Source of the DNA: Chryseobacterium oncorhynchi
GTDB lineage: Bacteria > Bacteroidota > Bacteroidia > Flavobacteriales > Weeksellaceae
DNA: 64,000 bases
Direction: 5' to 3'
NCBI RefSeq assembly: GCF_002899895.1
Contig: NZ_PPEI02000002.1
Span: 124,001-188,000 of the forward strand
The translations under genes were made by a program, and so were the position numbers. The notes beneath the pieces were generated by a model. It was not told the origin of the DNA. It ran no database searches and saw only the letters and a program-made list of their open reading frames with translations. The stretch's first letter is position 1. Each line of letters starts with the position of its first letter. Shown here piece after piece: positions 1-7,992 of the stretch.

Positions 1-13
1 TGAGGAATTAAGT

Positions 14-646
14 TTAATTGAGTTCAATAAAAATTTCTTCATGGGATCTTCTTATCTTCTTAAGTTTTGCCCACCAGTCGTTGTCCTCATCTTTATATCC
101 AAGTGCCATCATCACCGTACTTTTTAACCCTTGTTGCGGGAGGCTAAGCAATTCATCCACTCCATTATGATCAAAGCCCTCTATAGGTGTTGCATCAATT
201 TTCAAATCGGCTGCAGCCAATAATCCAAACCCTAATGCAATATAAGTTTGCTGTGATGCATTCACAAAATGATCTTCTTTTGTCTTTTTATCTAGCATTC
301 CTAATAGATTCAGACGATAATCATCTGTGGCAGTAGATGGTAAATTTCTTTCCTTATTGCTGAATTCAAAGAACGCATCCACCCTTTCCGTTGTATATTC
401 ATCCCAGGCAGCAAAAACCAGTATATGTGAGGCTTGTACAATCTGTTGTTGTTGCCATGCAATGGGCTGTAGTTTTTCTCTTAGTTCTTTGTTTGTAATC
501 ACAAAAACCTTGAAAGGCTGTAAACCAGAACTTGATGGAGCCAAACGAATGGCGTTCAATATTTGATCAATTTTATCTTGTTCAATAGTTTTCCCGTTGT
601 AACTTTTTGTAGCAGATCTCCAGTTCAGTGCTTCTTGTAGTGACAT
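14..646 (-). CDS. NAD(P)H-dependent nitroreductase-family oxidoreductase
   Basis: This 210-residue protein matches the FMN-dependent nitroreductase fold (NfsB-like) used for NAD(P)H reduction of nitro compounds, quinones or other electrophiles. The N-terminal segment has the family pattern W-R-S-A-T-K-S-Y-N followed by RLAPSSSGLQPFKV, which normally contacts the FMN phosphate and isoalloxazine. Length is typical for a homodimeric cytoplasmic enzyme. The start is the ATG at 646; the gene ends 14 bases inside the window. It is divergent from an HxlR-type regulator at 860, a common arrangement in which the regulator controls the reductase. A TAACTTTG -7-like box lies at 725-732 on the minus strand. 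The physiological substrate cannot be told from sequence. Confidence 0.93.
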   Translation of the reverse strand: MSLQEALNWRSATKSYNGKTIEQDKIDQILNAIRLAPSSSGLQPFKVFVITNKELREKLQPIAWQQQQIVQASHILVFAAWDEYTTERVDAFFEFSNKERNLPSTATDDYRLNLLGMLDKKTKEDHFVNASQQTYIALGFGLLAAADLKIDATPIEGFDHNGVDELLSLPQQGLKSTVMMALGYKDEDNDWWAKLKKIRRSHEEIFIELN

Positions 647-724
647 AATTTTATTATTTTATTTATTCTGTTATTGTTTAAAGACAGGCTCCTTTTTGTA
701 GGCTTCTTCCTCTATTTTACTCTG

Positions 725-732
725 CAAAGTTA
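725..732 (-). promoter_or_regulatory. -7 box of the nitroreductase promoter (TAACTTTG)
   Basis: Read on the minus strand this is TAACTTTG, a perfect TAnnTTTG element of the Bacteroidota primary sigma factor, 79 nt before the nitroreductase ATG. No convincing TTTG -33 element is present at the usual spacing; instead the GTTAC repeats at 754-794 begin about 20 nt upstream, which suits a regulated promoter. Confidence 0.5.
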
Positions 733-753
733 CTTTGTTTATAGTTGCAATAT

Positions 754-794
754 GTTACCTGTTACCTTTTAGTAACCAGTTACCAAGAAGTAAC
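754..794. promoter_or_regulatory. Candidate HxlR operator: two GTTAC-N6-GTAAC palindromes plus a half-site
   Basis: Two perfect inverted repeats GTTAC-N6-GTAAC lie at 761-776 and 779-794, with centres 18 bp apart, and an extra GTTAC half-site is at 754-758 (another at 729-733). They sit between the divergent nitroreductase and HxlR genes. Characterised HxlR/DUF24 regulators such as YodB bind a 5-bp inverted repeat with a 6-bp spacer, which is the same geometry. Binding by the adjacent regulator is inferred. Confidence 0.7.
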
Positions 795-859
795 CAGGTA
801 GTTTTTTGTTATATTAAATTAAATCAATTCCGTAATTTTGAAATATCATTTTTTGAAAT

Positions 860-1219
860 ATGAAAAAGGAAAAAATTGAAATCGATCCGGAATGTAAAAA
901 CCATATCCGCGGAGTACGAGACACCATCTATCTGCTTGATGGAAAATGGAAAACCATTATCATCAGCCATTTGTATTACACGGGAAAGCTCCGCTTTATG
1001 GATCTTAAAAGACAGGTAGACGGCATTGCTTCAAAAACACTATCCAAAGAACTGAAGATTCTGGAAATGAATAATCTGATAAAAAGAACCCAAAACAACA
1101 CGATGCCTGTGTCTGTAGATTATGAACTGACAGATTTTGGAAAAAGCCTTCACAGCATTATAGATACTATGGGCGAATGGGGAATAAAGTACAGAAAACA
1201 ACTATTACAAAAAGAATAA
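860..1219 (+). CDS. HxlR-family winged-helix transcriptional regulator
   Basis: This 119-residue protein is an HxlR (DUF24/MarR-like) regulator: the core runs from the LLDGKWKTIIISHLYYTGKLRF helix-turn region (residues about 25-48) through the recognition helix around KRQVDGIASKTLSKELKILEMNNLIKRT to the wing. Family members repress neighbouring oxidoreductases and often sense electrophiles or disulfide stress through an N-terminal cysteine; here a cysteine is present at residue 12 (DPECKNH), in the usual place. The ATG at 860 follows a TAATTTTG -7 box at 833-840. It is divergent from the nitroreductase, and two matching palindromes lie between them. It converges with the AraC gene, only 9 bp away, with no terminator visible. 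Confidence 0.93.
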   Translation: MKKEKIEIDPECKNHIRGVRDTIYLLDGKWKTIIISHLYYTGKLRFMDLKRQVDGIASKTLSKELKILEMNNLIKRTQNNTMPVSVDYELTDFGKSLHSIIDTMGEWGIKYRKQLLQKE

Positions 1220-1228
1220 AAACTTCTG

Positions 1229-2077
1229 TTACTTATGATTTTTTCTATATTCTCCCGGTGTAACCCCTCTATATTTTTTGAAAATTTTTGAAAGATGGCT
1301 TTCATCACTGAACTGAAGTTCGTAGGCTATTTCACTCAATCGTATACTGCTGTATTGTAAATAAGTCTCCACCAGCTTCAAGCGATAATCTAATAAGTAA
1401 TCCTGATAAGAAACTCCGGTTTGCTGCTTAAAGTATTCTCCAAAATAATTCCCAGAAATCCCAAAATGATCAGCAATAGCCTGAACTCCTGTCTTTTCTC
1501 TGTCTTTTATATGCTGCTGAATATAAGTGATGATCTTCATAATAGAGAACGCCTTTTTATTTTCCTGCAGGTCTGAAGTTTCACTCTGAATAATATTTCT
1601 GGCAATAAGGTTAAGCAAAATCGAAATGCAGTTACGGATAATCAAGTAGTCCTCCGCGTTATTCTTAAACTCTCTTGCAATCTGCAAAATAAGAGCTTCC
1701 GCAAAGCTTTCATCATTCTTATTTCGAAATACACATCCAGCCCGGGCATGGTAATTATTGCTTATATATTGCAGTTTATAAAGGTTTTCGCAACTTTCAA
1801 TACGATCTGCCTCCAGACGTATTTTATCAATAAACTCAATGGGACATTCAATACTAATCAGCGCAGCATTTTCACTTTCAAAATGATAAGACTCCTGTTG
1901 AGGAATAATAAAAAGCTTTCCCTCTGTAAAATCAATACGGCGTTCATCATACACCAAACTTCCTTTTCCTTTTACGACGTATACAAATGAAAGAAAAGAT
2001 TTAGTTTTCAGAATAACTTCTTCACTCTTAAGCTTCATTTCTCTCACTTTGATACTTTCAAGATGTAATCCTTTCAT
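1229..2077 (-). CDS. AraC-family transcriptional regulator (cupin-HTH)
   Basis: The 282-residue protein has an N-terminal cupin-like sensor part (about 1-150, with GKLFIIPQQESYHFES) and a C-terminal double helix-turn-helix AraC domain (about 180-280: GVQAIADHFGISGNYF and RLSEIAYELQFSDESHLSKIFKK, then GVTPGEYRKN). It is divergent from the MFS exporter at 2151 with a 73-bp intergenic region, so it most likely controls that exporter. A minus-strand TACTTTTG element is at 2098-2105 and a plus-strand TATTTTTG element is at 2131-2138, so the two promoters sit almost back to back. The effector is unknown. Confidence 0.92.
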   Translation of the reverse strand: MKGLHLESIKVREMKLKSEEVILKTKSFLSFVYVVKGKGSLVYDERRIDFTEGKLFIIPQQESYHFESENAALISIECPIEFIDKIRLEADRIESCENLYKLQYISNNYHARAGCVFRNKNDESFAEALILQIAREFKNNAEDYLIIRNCISILLNLIARNIIQSETSDLQENKKAFSIMKIITYIQQHIKDREKTGVQAIADHFGISGNYFGEYFKQQTGVSYQDYLLDYRLKLVETYLQYSSIRLSEIAYELQFSDESHLSKIFKKYRGVTPGEYRKNHK

Positions 2078-2150
2078 AAACGCACTATACTTTCCTCCAA
2101 AAGTACAATTTTAACAGAATATCAAGAGGTTATTTTTGCATTAAAAAAAT

Positions 2151-3533
2151 ATGTATACATATCCGAAACGATGGCAAGCACTCAATTTTCTGATAGCAGG
2201 TGCTTTCCTTTCCCCATTGGATTATTTTATTGTCAATATGGCTTTACCTTCCATAAAAGATGCTTTAAAAGCCAGTGATCATCAGTTGCAAATGGTCATT
2301 GCTATTTATGGGCTTACCTATGCGGCCCTTGTTGTTTGCGGAGGACGACTGGGTGATCTTTATGGGCGAAAAAGAATCTTCATACTAGGATTGTATATCT
2401 TTTTATTTTCATCTCTGGCCTGTGCCTTTTCTCCTACTGTGATCTGGTTAATTATTGCACGGCTATTTCAGGGAGTTGGAGCATCATTACTTGCCCCCCA
2501 GGTTTTAGCTTCTATAAAAGTTTTATTCAGTAATAAGGAACAGCCTAAGGCGGTAAGTCTTTTCAGCTCCGTATTTGGATTAGCCTCTGTGGTTGGTCAA
2601 CTTCTTGGCGGCTTGCTTCTCAGTATGCATTGGGGAAGTTTTTCCTGGGAAATGGTGTTTCTTGTGAATGTACCTATTACGGTTATTTGTATTGTGGGAA
2701 TTCATTTTACCATGGATGCTCATCATAAGGAAACCAATTCCGGAATTGACTTTACAGGCTCATTATTATTAATTCTTGCCTTACTGATGCTTATATGCCC
2801 TCTTATTTTTGGGCAGAAATATCATTGGGCGTGGTGGATATTCTGCTTTCTGTTTGCAGGTATTGCTCTATTGATAGGATTTTTAAAATACGAAACCCAT
2901 TTAATGAAAAAAGCCAGACCTATACTTATAGACCCAACCCTTTTACAGTATAAACCTTTTGCATTAAGCCTTTTAATTATCTTTTTTTACAATTTTACGG
3001 CGGGCTTATTTATTTGCTATCCTTATTATCTCCAACAGTTTTTACACCAAGACTCTATGCAGACAGGAATTGCCATTGTTCCCTACGGAATTGCTTTTTT
3101 CCTGGCTCCTTTTATGGTTTCCAAAATAAAACTGATCCCTCACAAGATCATCTCCATCGGACTTGGACTGTTAATGACAGGATTCATCTTCAGTGCACTG
3201 GCTTTCTATATTCAACACAAGCCATCTTTCATCACCAATATCCCCCTATTTATGGCAGGATTAGGACACGGAACCATTATGCCTGTAATGATGCGAACAG
3301 CTATTGCCCTTATTTCTAAAGATAAAGCTGGACAGGCTTCGGGCCTTATAAGCATTGGTATACAGATAGGCAGTGTAACCGGAGGAGCCATAATAGGTAC
3401 ATTTTTTTTTAATATGATAAATGTAATAGGTTTTTCTGAGGCATTCTCTTTGGCTATTGCAATGATCGGAGGTTTTCAGGTTATGGGAATATGGGGAAAT
3501 ATCAAATTAAGAAAATACATTCATCAGCTTTGA
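2151..3533 (+). CDS. MFS drug exporter, DHA2 (EmrB/QacA)-like
   Basis: This 460-residue inner-membrane protein has the hydrophobic pattern of a 14-helix DHA2 proton antiporter. The family motif A appears in the loop after helix 2 (GGRLGDLYGRKRIF, about residues 63-76), and the motif C-like LFQGVGASLLAPQVLAS is near residue 105. DHA2 proteins export lipophilic cations, dyes or antibiotics. It is divergent from an AraC regulator and followed 46 bp later by a small SnoaL-like protein in the same direction, which may be co-transcribed. Start ATG at 2151 is 12 nt after a TATTTTTG element. Substrate unknown. Confidence 0.9.
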   Translation: MYTYPKRWQALNFLIAGAFLSPLDYFIVNMALPSIKDALKASDHQLQMVIAIYGLTYAALVVCGGRLGDLYGRKRIFILGLYIFLFSSLACAFSPTVIWLIIARLFQGVGASLLAPQVLASIKVLFSNKEQPKAVSLFSSVFGLASVVGQLLGGLLLSMHWGSFSWEMVFLVNVPITVICIVGIHFTMDAHHKETNSGIDFTGSLLLILALLMLICPLIFGQKYHWAWWIFCFLFAGIALLIGFLKYETHLMKKARPILIDPTLLQYKPFALSLLIIFFYNFTAGLFICYPYYLQQFLHQDSMQTGIAIVPYGIAFFLAPFMVSKIKLIPHKIISIGLGLLMTGFIFSALAFYIQHKPSFITNIPLFMAGLGHGTIMPVMMRTAIALISKDKAGQASGLISIGIQIGSVTGGAIIGTFFFNMINVIGFSEAFSLAIAMIGGFQVMGIWGNIKLRKYIHQL

Positions 3534-3579
3534 TACAAAAAGCTTTATTTAAAATTAAAAAAATTATACATTTAAATCT

Positions 3580-3969
3580 ATGAACAACACAGAAAAAATC
3601 ATCAGAGAAATTACCGAATTCCATCACAATATTGAAAAATGGTTTCAAGGGAAAGCTGAAAATCAGGAAGCTGTTTACCAACAACTTCTCTCCGGGTTTT
3701 CTCCAAATTTCACAATGATCAATGGAGATGGAAATCCTGTTACTTTATCTCTGTTTTCAGACTGGCTTCCAACCGTTTTTGGAAAATTCCCGGAACGTAT
3801 GATACAGGTTGAAAATATAGAAATACACCATTCTGATCATCACGGACTGGCAACTTATATCGAAACTCAGACTACAGAGGGAATAACAAACAAAAGAAAA
3901 TCATCCGCAATCTTTCTTCTCAACGAAGAGAAAGCATTGTGGTTCCATCTGATAGAAAATTGGATATAA
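3580..3969 (+). CDS. Small SnoaL/DUF4440-like protein
   Basis: A 129-residue soluble protein that resembles the NTF2-like/SnoaL fold by its order of elements: an N-terminal helix (EKIIREITEFHHNIEKWFQG), a middle segment ending in DGNPVTLSLFSDWLPTVFGKFP, and C-terminal strands with TYIETQTT and KRKSSAIFLLNEEKALWFHLIENWI. Such proteins act as small isomerases, hydratases or ligand-binding domains; no catalytic residue can be named here. It lies 46 bp downstream of the DHA2 exporter and ends at a strong bidirectional terminator, so it is probably the last gene of that transcript. The family assignment is moderate and the function unknown. Confidence 0.75.
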   Translation: MNNTEKIIREITEFHHNIEKWFQGKAENQEAVYQQLLSGFSPNFTMINGDGNPVTLSLFSDWLPTVFGKFPERMIQVENIEIHHSDHHGLATYIETQTTEGITNKRKSSAIFLLNEEKALWFHLIENWI

Positions 3970-3975
3970 AAATAG

Positions 3976-4027
3976 AAACAGTCTGTTTTCAAAATCATTG
4001 GTATTCTGAAAACAGACTGTTTTTTCT
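3976..4027. terminator. Bidirectional Rho-independent terminator
   Basis: A perfect 16-bp stem (arms 3976-3991 and 4007-4022, loop of 15 nt) is followed by a T-run and preceded by A-rich sequence. It lies between the convergent SnoaL-like and MFS genes and can serve both. Confidence 0.9.
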
Positions 4028-4045
4028 TCATGAAAAAATATGTAC

Positions 4046-5203
4046 TTATTTACTCCTAAATACTTTCATTTGTCCCGCCATAATGGTCAATAATATTCCA
4101 AAGCAGGCAAAAAGACCGTAGGAATATCTTAGATCAAACCATTCAGCAATGTATCCAATCAATGGTGGTCCCATTAAAAATCCTAAAAATGAAATACTGG
4201 AAACAAAGGATAAAGCAATACTTGGTGCTACTTTACTTACCTTTCCTACAGTGCTATACACAGACGGTACACTTAGGGAGCTACCAAGACCTATAATCAT
4301 GAAAGCGATGATGCAGATCCATAATTCTGGAAAGAAAACACTTAGAAAAAGACCACCACTCATCAGAATACCACAACATTGAAGAACAATTTTCTTTCCA
4401 TACCTTTCAATCACACGGTTTCCAATAAAACGACCTAAGGTCATCATTAAGATAAAACTGGTATACCCAAGAATAACCAGCTTTTCCGGCGCCTTTACAA
4501 TGGTTTGAAAATATACACCACTCCAGTCAAACATAGCCCCTTCAATAGCCATACTCAAAAATCCTATGACTCCTAACCCTACTAATGTTGGATTTACAAA
4601 TTTTAAAATTGACTGTCTTTGAGGTTCTACTTTATGAATGATGTTCGTTAAATGCCCCTTACTATAAAACCAAATTGAAAACACAAGAACGAAAGTAAGT
4701 ACAAAATGATAAAACGTGCTTACATTCAGGTTTATCATCAATAAGCCCACCACCGCTCCTATTAATCCTGCAAAACACCATGCTCCATGATAAGATGACA
4801 GCAATGTTCTTTTTGTGATTGATTCTATTTCTATGGCTTGTGTATTGATGGCTATATTGCACATATTTCCGGTAACTCCAAAGAAGAACAGCACTGCTGC
4901 CAAAGCCCAATAAGAAGGAGCAAGCCCAATCAACAAAAGAAAAGCCGGGTATAATAAAAAGCAACTTTTAATAATTCGACTGCTTCCGTACTTACTAATT
5001 AGTTTTCCTGCCAGAACCATTGTAGAAAGCTGCCCTATCGGCATTAAAAGCAAAAGAGTTCCCAATTCTGCCTCATTAATGGAAAGAGCATTTTTAATAA
5101 TGGGAATCCGGCTCGCCCAGGAGGAAAAAACAAGCCCATGGGCAAAGAAAAGTAAAAAGCAGGCCGTCGGCATTCTCGTAGCAGAGGTTTCTCTATCGTG
5201 CAT
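4046..5203 (-). CDS. MFS transporter, 12-helix type
   Basis: A 385-residue polytopic membrane protein of the major facilitator superfamily, about 12 helices. The N-terminal half shows LLFFAHGLVFSSWASRIPIIKNAL and a G-(K)-(L)-I-S-K-Y-G-S-S motif A-like loop; this N-terminal pattern (SSWASRIP) is shared with the YfkF/YbjJ-like group, where an MFS fold protein is often of unknown substrate. It is divergent from an AraC regulator at 5394. The 190-bp intergenic region carries a 21-bp-spaced direct repeat placed at the expected activator position for this gene. Start is the ATG at 5203. Direction and substrate of transport are not shown by the sequence. Confidence 0.88.
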   Translation of the reverse strand: MHDRETSATRMPTACFLLFFAHGLVFSSWASRIPIIKNALSINEAELGTLLLLMPIGQLSTMVLAGKLISKYGSSRIIKSCFLLYPAFLLLIGLAPSYWALAAVLFFFGVTGNMCNIAINTQAIEIESITKRTLLSSYHGAWCFAGLIGAVVGLLMINLNVSTFYHFVLTFVLVFSIWFYSKGHLTNIIHKVEPQRQSILKFVNPTLVGLGVIGFLSMAIEGAMFDWSGVYFQTIVKAPEKLVILGYTSFILMMTLGRFIGNRVIERYGKKIVLQCCGILMSGGLFLSVFFPELWICIIAFMIIGLGSSLSVPSVYSTVGKVSKVAPSIALSFVSSISFLGFLMGPPLIGYIAEWFDLRYSYGLFACFGILLTIMAGQMKVFRSK

Positions 5204-5262
5204 TACAACAAATTTTGATTAAAATTTCCGTTGGCGAAGTTAGTCACACTCATCCAATAAAA

Positions 5263-5296
5263 TATATTCCATTTTTGATATTTTATATTCCATTTT
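5263..5296 (-). promoter_or_regulatory. Candidate AraC activator site: 13-mer direct repeat, 21-bp period
   Basis: The 13-mer TATATTCCATTTT occurs identically at 5263-5275 and 5284-5296, a 21-bp (two helical turns) spacing as in AraC I1-I2 half-sites. The proximal copy begins 20 nt upstream of TAACTTCG (minus strand, 5235-5242), a near-match to TAnnTTTG, so it covers the -33 region of the MFS gene. It lies between that gene and the divergent AraC regulator. AraC binding is inferred. Confidence 0.65.
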
Positions 5297-5393
5297 AAAC
5301 AAGGTATTTAAAAAGAAAAATTAACTGCTTACATTTGATCGCAGTAATTCAAGAGATAAAAGCATTAACTATTCCAAGAAATAATCCACCTGT

Positions 5394-6242
5394 ATGATGA
5401 TAGATATTAAACCAAAATTTGAAGGATTATATATTGAAGAATATAAGGCAGACAACATCCACAGCTTTTACAAAAAAGCCAGTAAGCTCAATAAATTATT
5501 GCTTTGCTTTGTATCATCCGGAGAGCTGGATCTTCAAATCAATACCTTTCCGTTTCATATACAGACCAGTTCCATCATAATGCTCTTACCAGATACGAAT
5601 CTGGCAGGTATTTCCTGCAGTGATGATCTTGAATTATCCGTATTTTATATCTCCCTGGATTTCATCAGTACCTATAGTTTTCTAACGGTACTTTTAGCCA
5701 GTGACGAAATCAAGTTCAATCCTGCCATGTCGGTAGAAAATAAAACAAGAAAACTTATTTGGGCTACCGTTGCATTAATACAGGATTATCATTCCAAAAC
5801 AAAGGAACAAAGCACTTTAGAATCTGTACAATATCTACTCTATGCTCTTCTCGAGCTGGTTTCAAAGCTTTATCTGCCTATTATCAGAAATAACAGTCTT
5901 TTGCAAACCAGAAGCCAGGATATCATAGAACATTTTTTTGAACTGTTGAATAAACACGGGCATTTGGAGCGAAGTGTCTTATTTTATTCCAATCAATTGC
6001 ATCTTTCCCCACAGTATTTAAGCAGTTTAATAAAAAAGGAAACAGGAAAGCCTATCAAGCAATGGATCAGCTATAGGGTGATAAAGCAGGCTGAAGAACT
6101 TCTTAAAACCACCCCACTTTCCATTAAGGAGATCAGCAATCAGTTGCAGTTTGTAGATTCTTCCCTTTTTTGCCGGTATTTCAGGCGTTGTACAGGAATT
6201 ACGGCTAATACCTACAGGGAAAATTACAGGATTAAAAAATAA
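5394..6242 (+). CDS. AraC-family transcriptional regulator
   Basis: This 282-residue protein has an N-terminal sensor half with cupin-like strands (SSIIMLLPDTNLAG near residue 60) and a C-terminal AraC HTH domain (about 185-280): LSPQYLSSLIKKETGKPIKQWISYRVIKQAEELLKTT, then SIKEISNQLQFVDSSLFCRYFRRCTGITANTYREN. It is divergent from the MFS transporter at 4046-5203 and most likely governs it. Two adjacent ATG codons open the frame (5394 and 5397); either may be used. The downstream lipoprotein gene starts 60 bp later with its own leader. Effector unknown. Confidence 0.92.
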   Translation: MMIDIKPKFEGLYIEEYKADNIHSFYKKASKLNKLLLCFVSSGELDLQINTFPFHIQTSSIIMLLPDTNLAGISCSDDLELSVFYISLDFISTYSFLTVLLASDEIKFNPAMSVENKTRKLIWATVALIQDYHSKTKEQSTLESVQYLLYALLELVSKLYLPIIRNNSLLQTRSQDIIEHFFELLNKHGHLERSVLFYSNQLHLSPQYLSSLIKKETGKPIKQWISYRVIKQAEELLKTTPLSIKEISNQLQFVDSSLFCRYFRRCTGITANTYRENYRIKK

Positions 6243-6301
6243 AATTACACCTCTGGATTACTTTTATATTTTAGTAATTTTGAGGTCTGAAAAAACTATT
6301 T

Positions 6302-6922
6302 ATGCCTAGGAAAACTTTGTTGCTATCTACTGTTCTGATGCTGTTTACTCATTGTAAAAAAGAAGATACTATAAAAAAATCAGTAGTGCAGGACACCATA
6401 AAACCTCAAAATACAACCGTTTCCATTCAAAAAATTCAGGATAATTCTCAGGTTGAAACAGTAAAGGCTTTTCTGAAATGGTATAAAGAAAATGAAGATA
6501 AACTCTACAGTTTCAATTCCATAAAAGGTGGAATTCTTACCGAAACTGATCCTCCAGCCAATTATTATGTAGACTTTGATGAGGTGGATAAAGAAATTAA
6601 ATTTCTGGAAAGCAGTGATTTATTCTCTACAAAATTTCTATCTGCTTACAAAGAAAAATATGTGGATGGAAATGAATATTTCAAGCAAAACCCTGCTAAT
6701 GACGGACCTCCGTTTGGTTTCGATTATGATTATTTCTTTATGACACAGGATGATTATCAATCTGATTTAAAGAATATTAACACTATACAATTCACGGTAA
6801 AGCCGATTAATGAAGAATCCTGCAACGTAGAATTTCATTTGAAGAACTGTGGTATGACTTATAGATATACCCTTACTAAAAGTGACAAATGGAAAATAGA
6901 ATCCATTAAAAATATAAGCTAA
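6302..6922 (+). CDS. Putative surface lipoprotein, DUF3828-like
   Basis: A 206-residue secreted protein. The N-terminus has a short hydrophobic stretch ending in a candidate lipidation cysteine at residue 18 (MLFTHC), though the -1 His makes the lipobox non-canonical. The cysteine is followed by K-K-E-D; K at +3 with two acidic residues at +4 and +5 fits the lipoprotein export signal described for surface lipoproteins of Capnocytophaga, so surface exposure is plausible. The mature part resembles DUF3828 (VKAFLKWYKENEDKLYSF, and a C-terminal TYRYTLTKSDKWKIESI strand pair). It follows an AraC gene by 60 bp and ends before a convergent terminator. Function unknown. Confidence 0.78.
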   Translation: MPRKTLLLSTVLMLFTHCKKEDTIKKSVVQDTIKPQNTTVSIQKIQDNSQVETVKAFLKWYKENEDKLYSFNSIKGGILTETDPPANYYVDFDEVDKEIKFLESSDLFSTKFLSAYKEKYVDGNEYFKQNPANDGPPFGFDYDYFFMTQDDYQSDLKNINTIQFTVKPINEESCNVEFHLKNCGMTYRYTLTKSDKWKIESIKNIS

Positions 6923-6962
6923 GTGATTTTTATTCATTGCAAAATAAGATATACTATACAAC

Positions 6963-6991
6963 AAAACACCCAGCTAATGGCTGGGTGTTTT
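6963..6991. terminator. Bidirectional Rho-independent terminator
   Basis: A perfect 12-bp stem (6963-6974 with 6980-6991, loop TAATG) rich in GC at the top, flanked by A- and T-rich ends. It sits between the convergent DUF3828-like and AraC genes. Confidence 0.9.
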
Positions 6992-6996
6992 TATAT

Positions 6997-7914
6997 TTAA
7001 TTGAATGACTGTCTGTAACTTAATGGCGTTTTATCCGTTTTCTTTTTAAATAGTTTATTAAAGGATTGTGGGTGTTCAAATCCTAATGCATAAGCTACTT
7101 CGGATACAGAGAAACTGGTTGCTGTAAGGTACTCCTTGGCTTTTTCAATCAGCTTTTCATGAATATGCTGCTGAGCATTCTGTCCGGTAAGGTTTCTCAA
7201 CATATCACTCAGGTAATGAGGTGATAGATTGAGTTCCGAGGCCAGAAACTCTACCGTAGGAAGCCCATGGGTTAAAGTTTTCTGTTCATTAAAATAATCC
7301 TCAAGTATAGTTTCCATTTTGGTCAGAAAATCACTATTTACAGCTTTTCTTGTAATAAATTGTCTTTTATAAAAACGATTGCTATAATTAAGAAGAACCT
7401 CAATATAAGACACTATTACATCCTGACTTACTTCATCAATTGCTGTGTTCAGTTCATTTTTGATGCTGTCCAAAAGTCCGGTTATGATACCTTTCTCCTG
7501 ATCAGACAAATGCAGAGCCTCATTCGTATCATAAGAAAAGAACCCTAAATTTTTAATATTCTTGCCTAAAGGATAATTTCTGATAAAATCCGGATGCACT
7601 ACAAGCGTATACCCACAATATTCAGCATTTTCCTCCGGAGAAAGAATCTGACCAGGCGCCGTGAACATCATTCCACCTTCATTGAAGTCATAATACCCCT
7701 GTCCATAGCCCATTTTCTTCCCATTCATAGAGAATTTATAGGAAATCTTATAAAAATTCAATAAAAAACTTTTACCAAGCAAGTCATTATTAATGCTCAT
7801 CCTTTCGTTATCCATAAGGCTTACCAACGGATGAAGTGGCCCAGGAAGCTGCAACAAATTATGCAGTTCTGATATGGATGAAATTTTCAGAGGAATATTT
7901 TCTTTCTTTTCCAT
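6997..7914 (-). CDS. AraC-family transcriptional regulator (cupin-HTH)
   Basis: A 305-residue regulator. The N-terminal half carries a cupin-type ligand pocket (GGMMFTAPGQILSPEE, about residues 80-95), the form often placed next to dehydrogenases in Bacteroidota and Proteobacteria. The C-terminal AraC domain (about 205-305) includes LSPHYLSDMLRNLTGQNAQQHIHEKLIEKAKEYL and SVSEVAYALGFEHPQSFNKLFKKKTDKTPLSYRQ. It lies 78 bp downstream of, and on the same strand as, the short-chain dehydrogenase, suggesting a functional pair. A 21-bp-spaced direct repeat lies upstream of the dehydrogenase and could be its target. Effector unknown. Confidence 0.92.
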   Translation of the reverse strand: MEKKENIPLKISSISELHNLLQLPGPLHPLVSLMDNERMSINNDLLGKSFLLNFYKISYKFSMNGKKMGYGQGYYDFNEGGMMFTAPGQILSPEENAEYCGYTLVVHPDFIRNYPLGKNIKNLGFFSYDTNEALHLSDQEKGIITGLLDSIKNELNTAIDEVSQDVIVSYIEVLLNYSNRFYKRQFITRKAVNSDFLTKMETILEDYFNEQKTLTHGLPTVEFLASELNLSPHYLSDMLRNLTGQNAQQHIHEKLIEKAKEYLTATSFSVSEVAYALGFEHPQSFNKLFKKKTDKTPLSYRQSFN

Positions 7915-7992
7915 GTTGTAAAGGTATAAACTTTTCGATTAAAAAAAACACATAACAAACGCAGAATCAACCACATGAATTTAAGGAAATTA

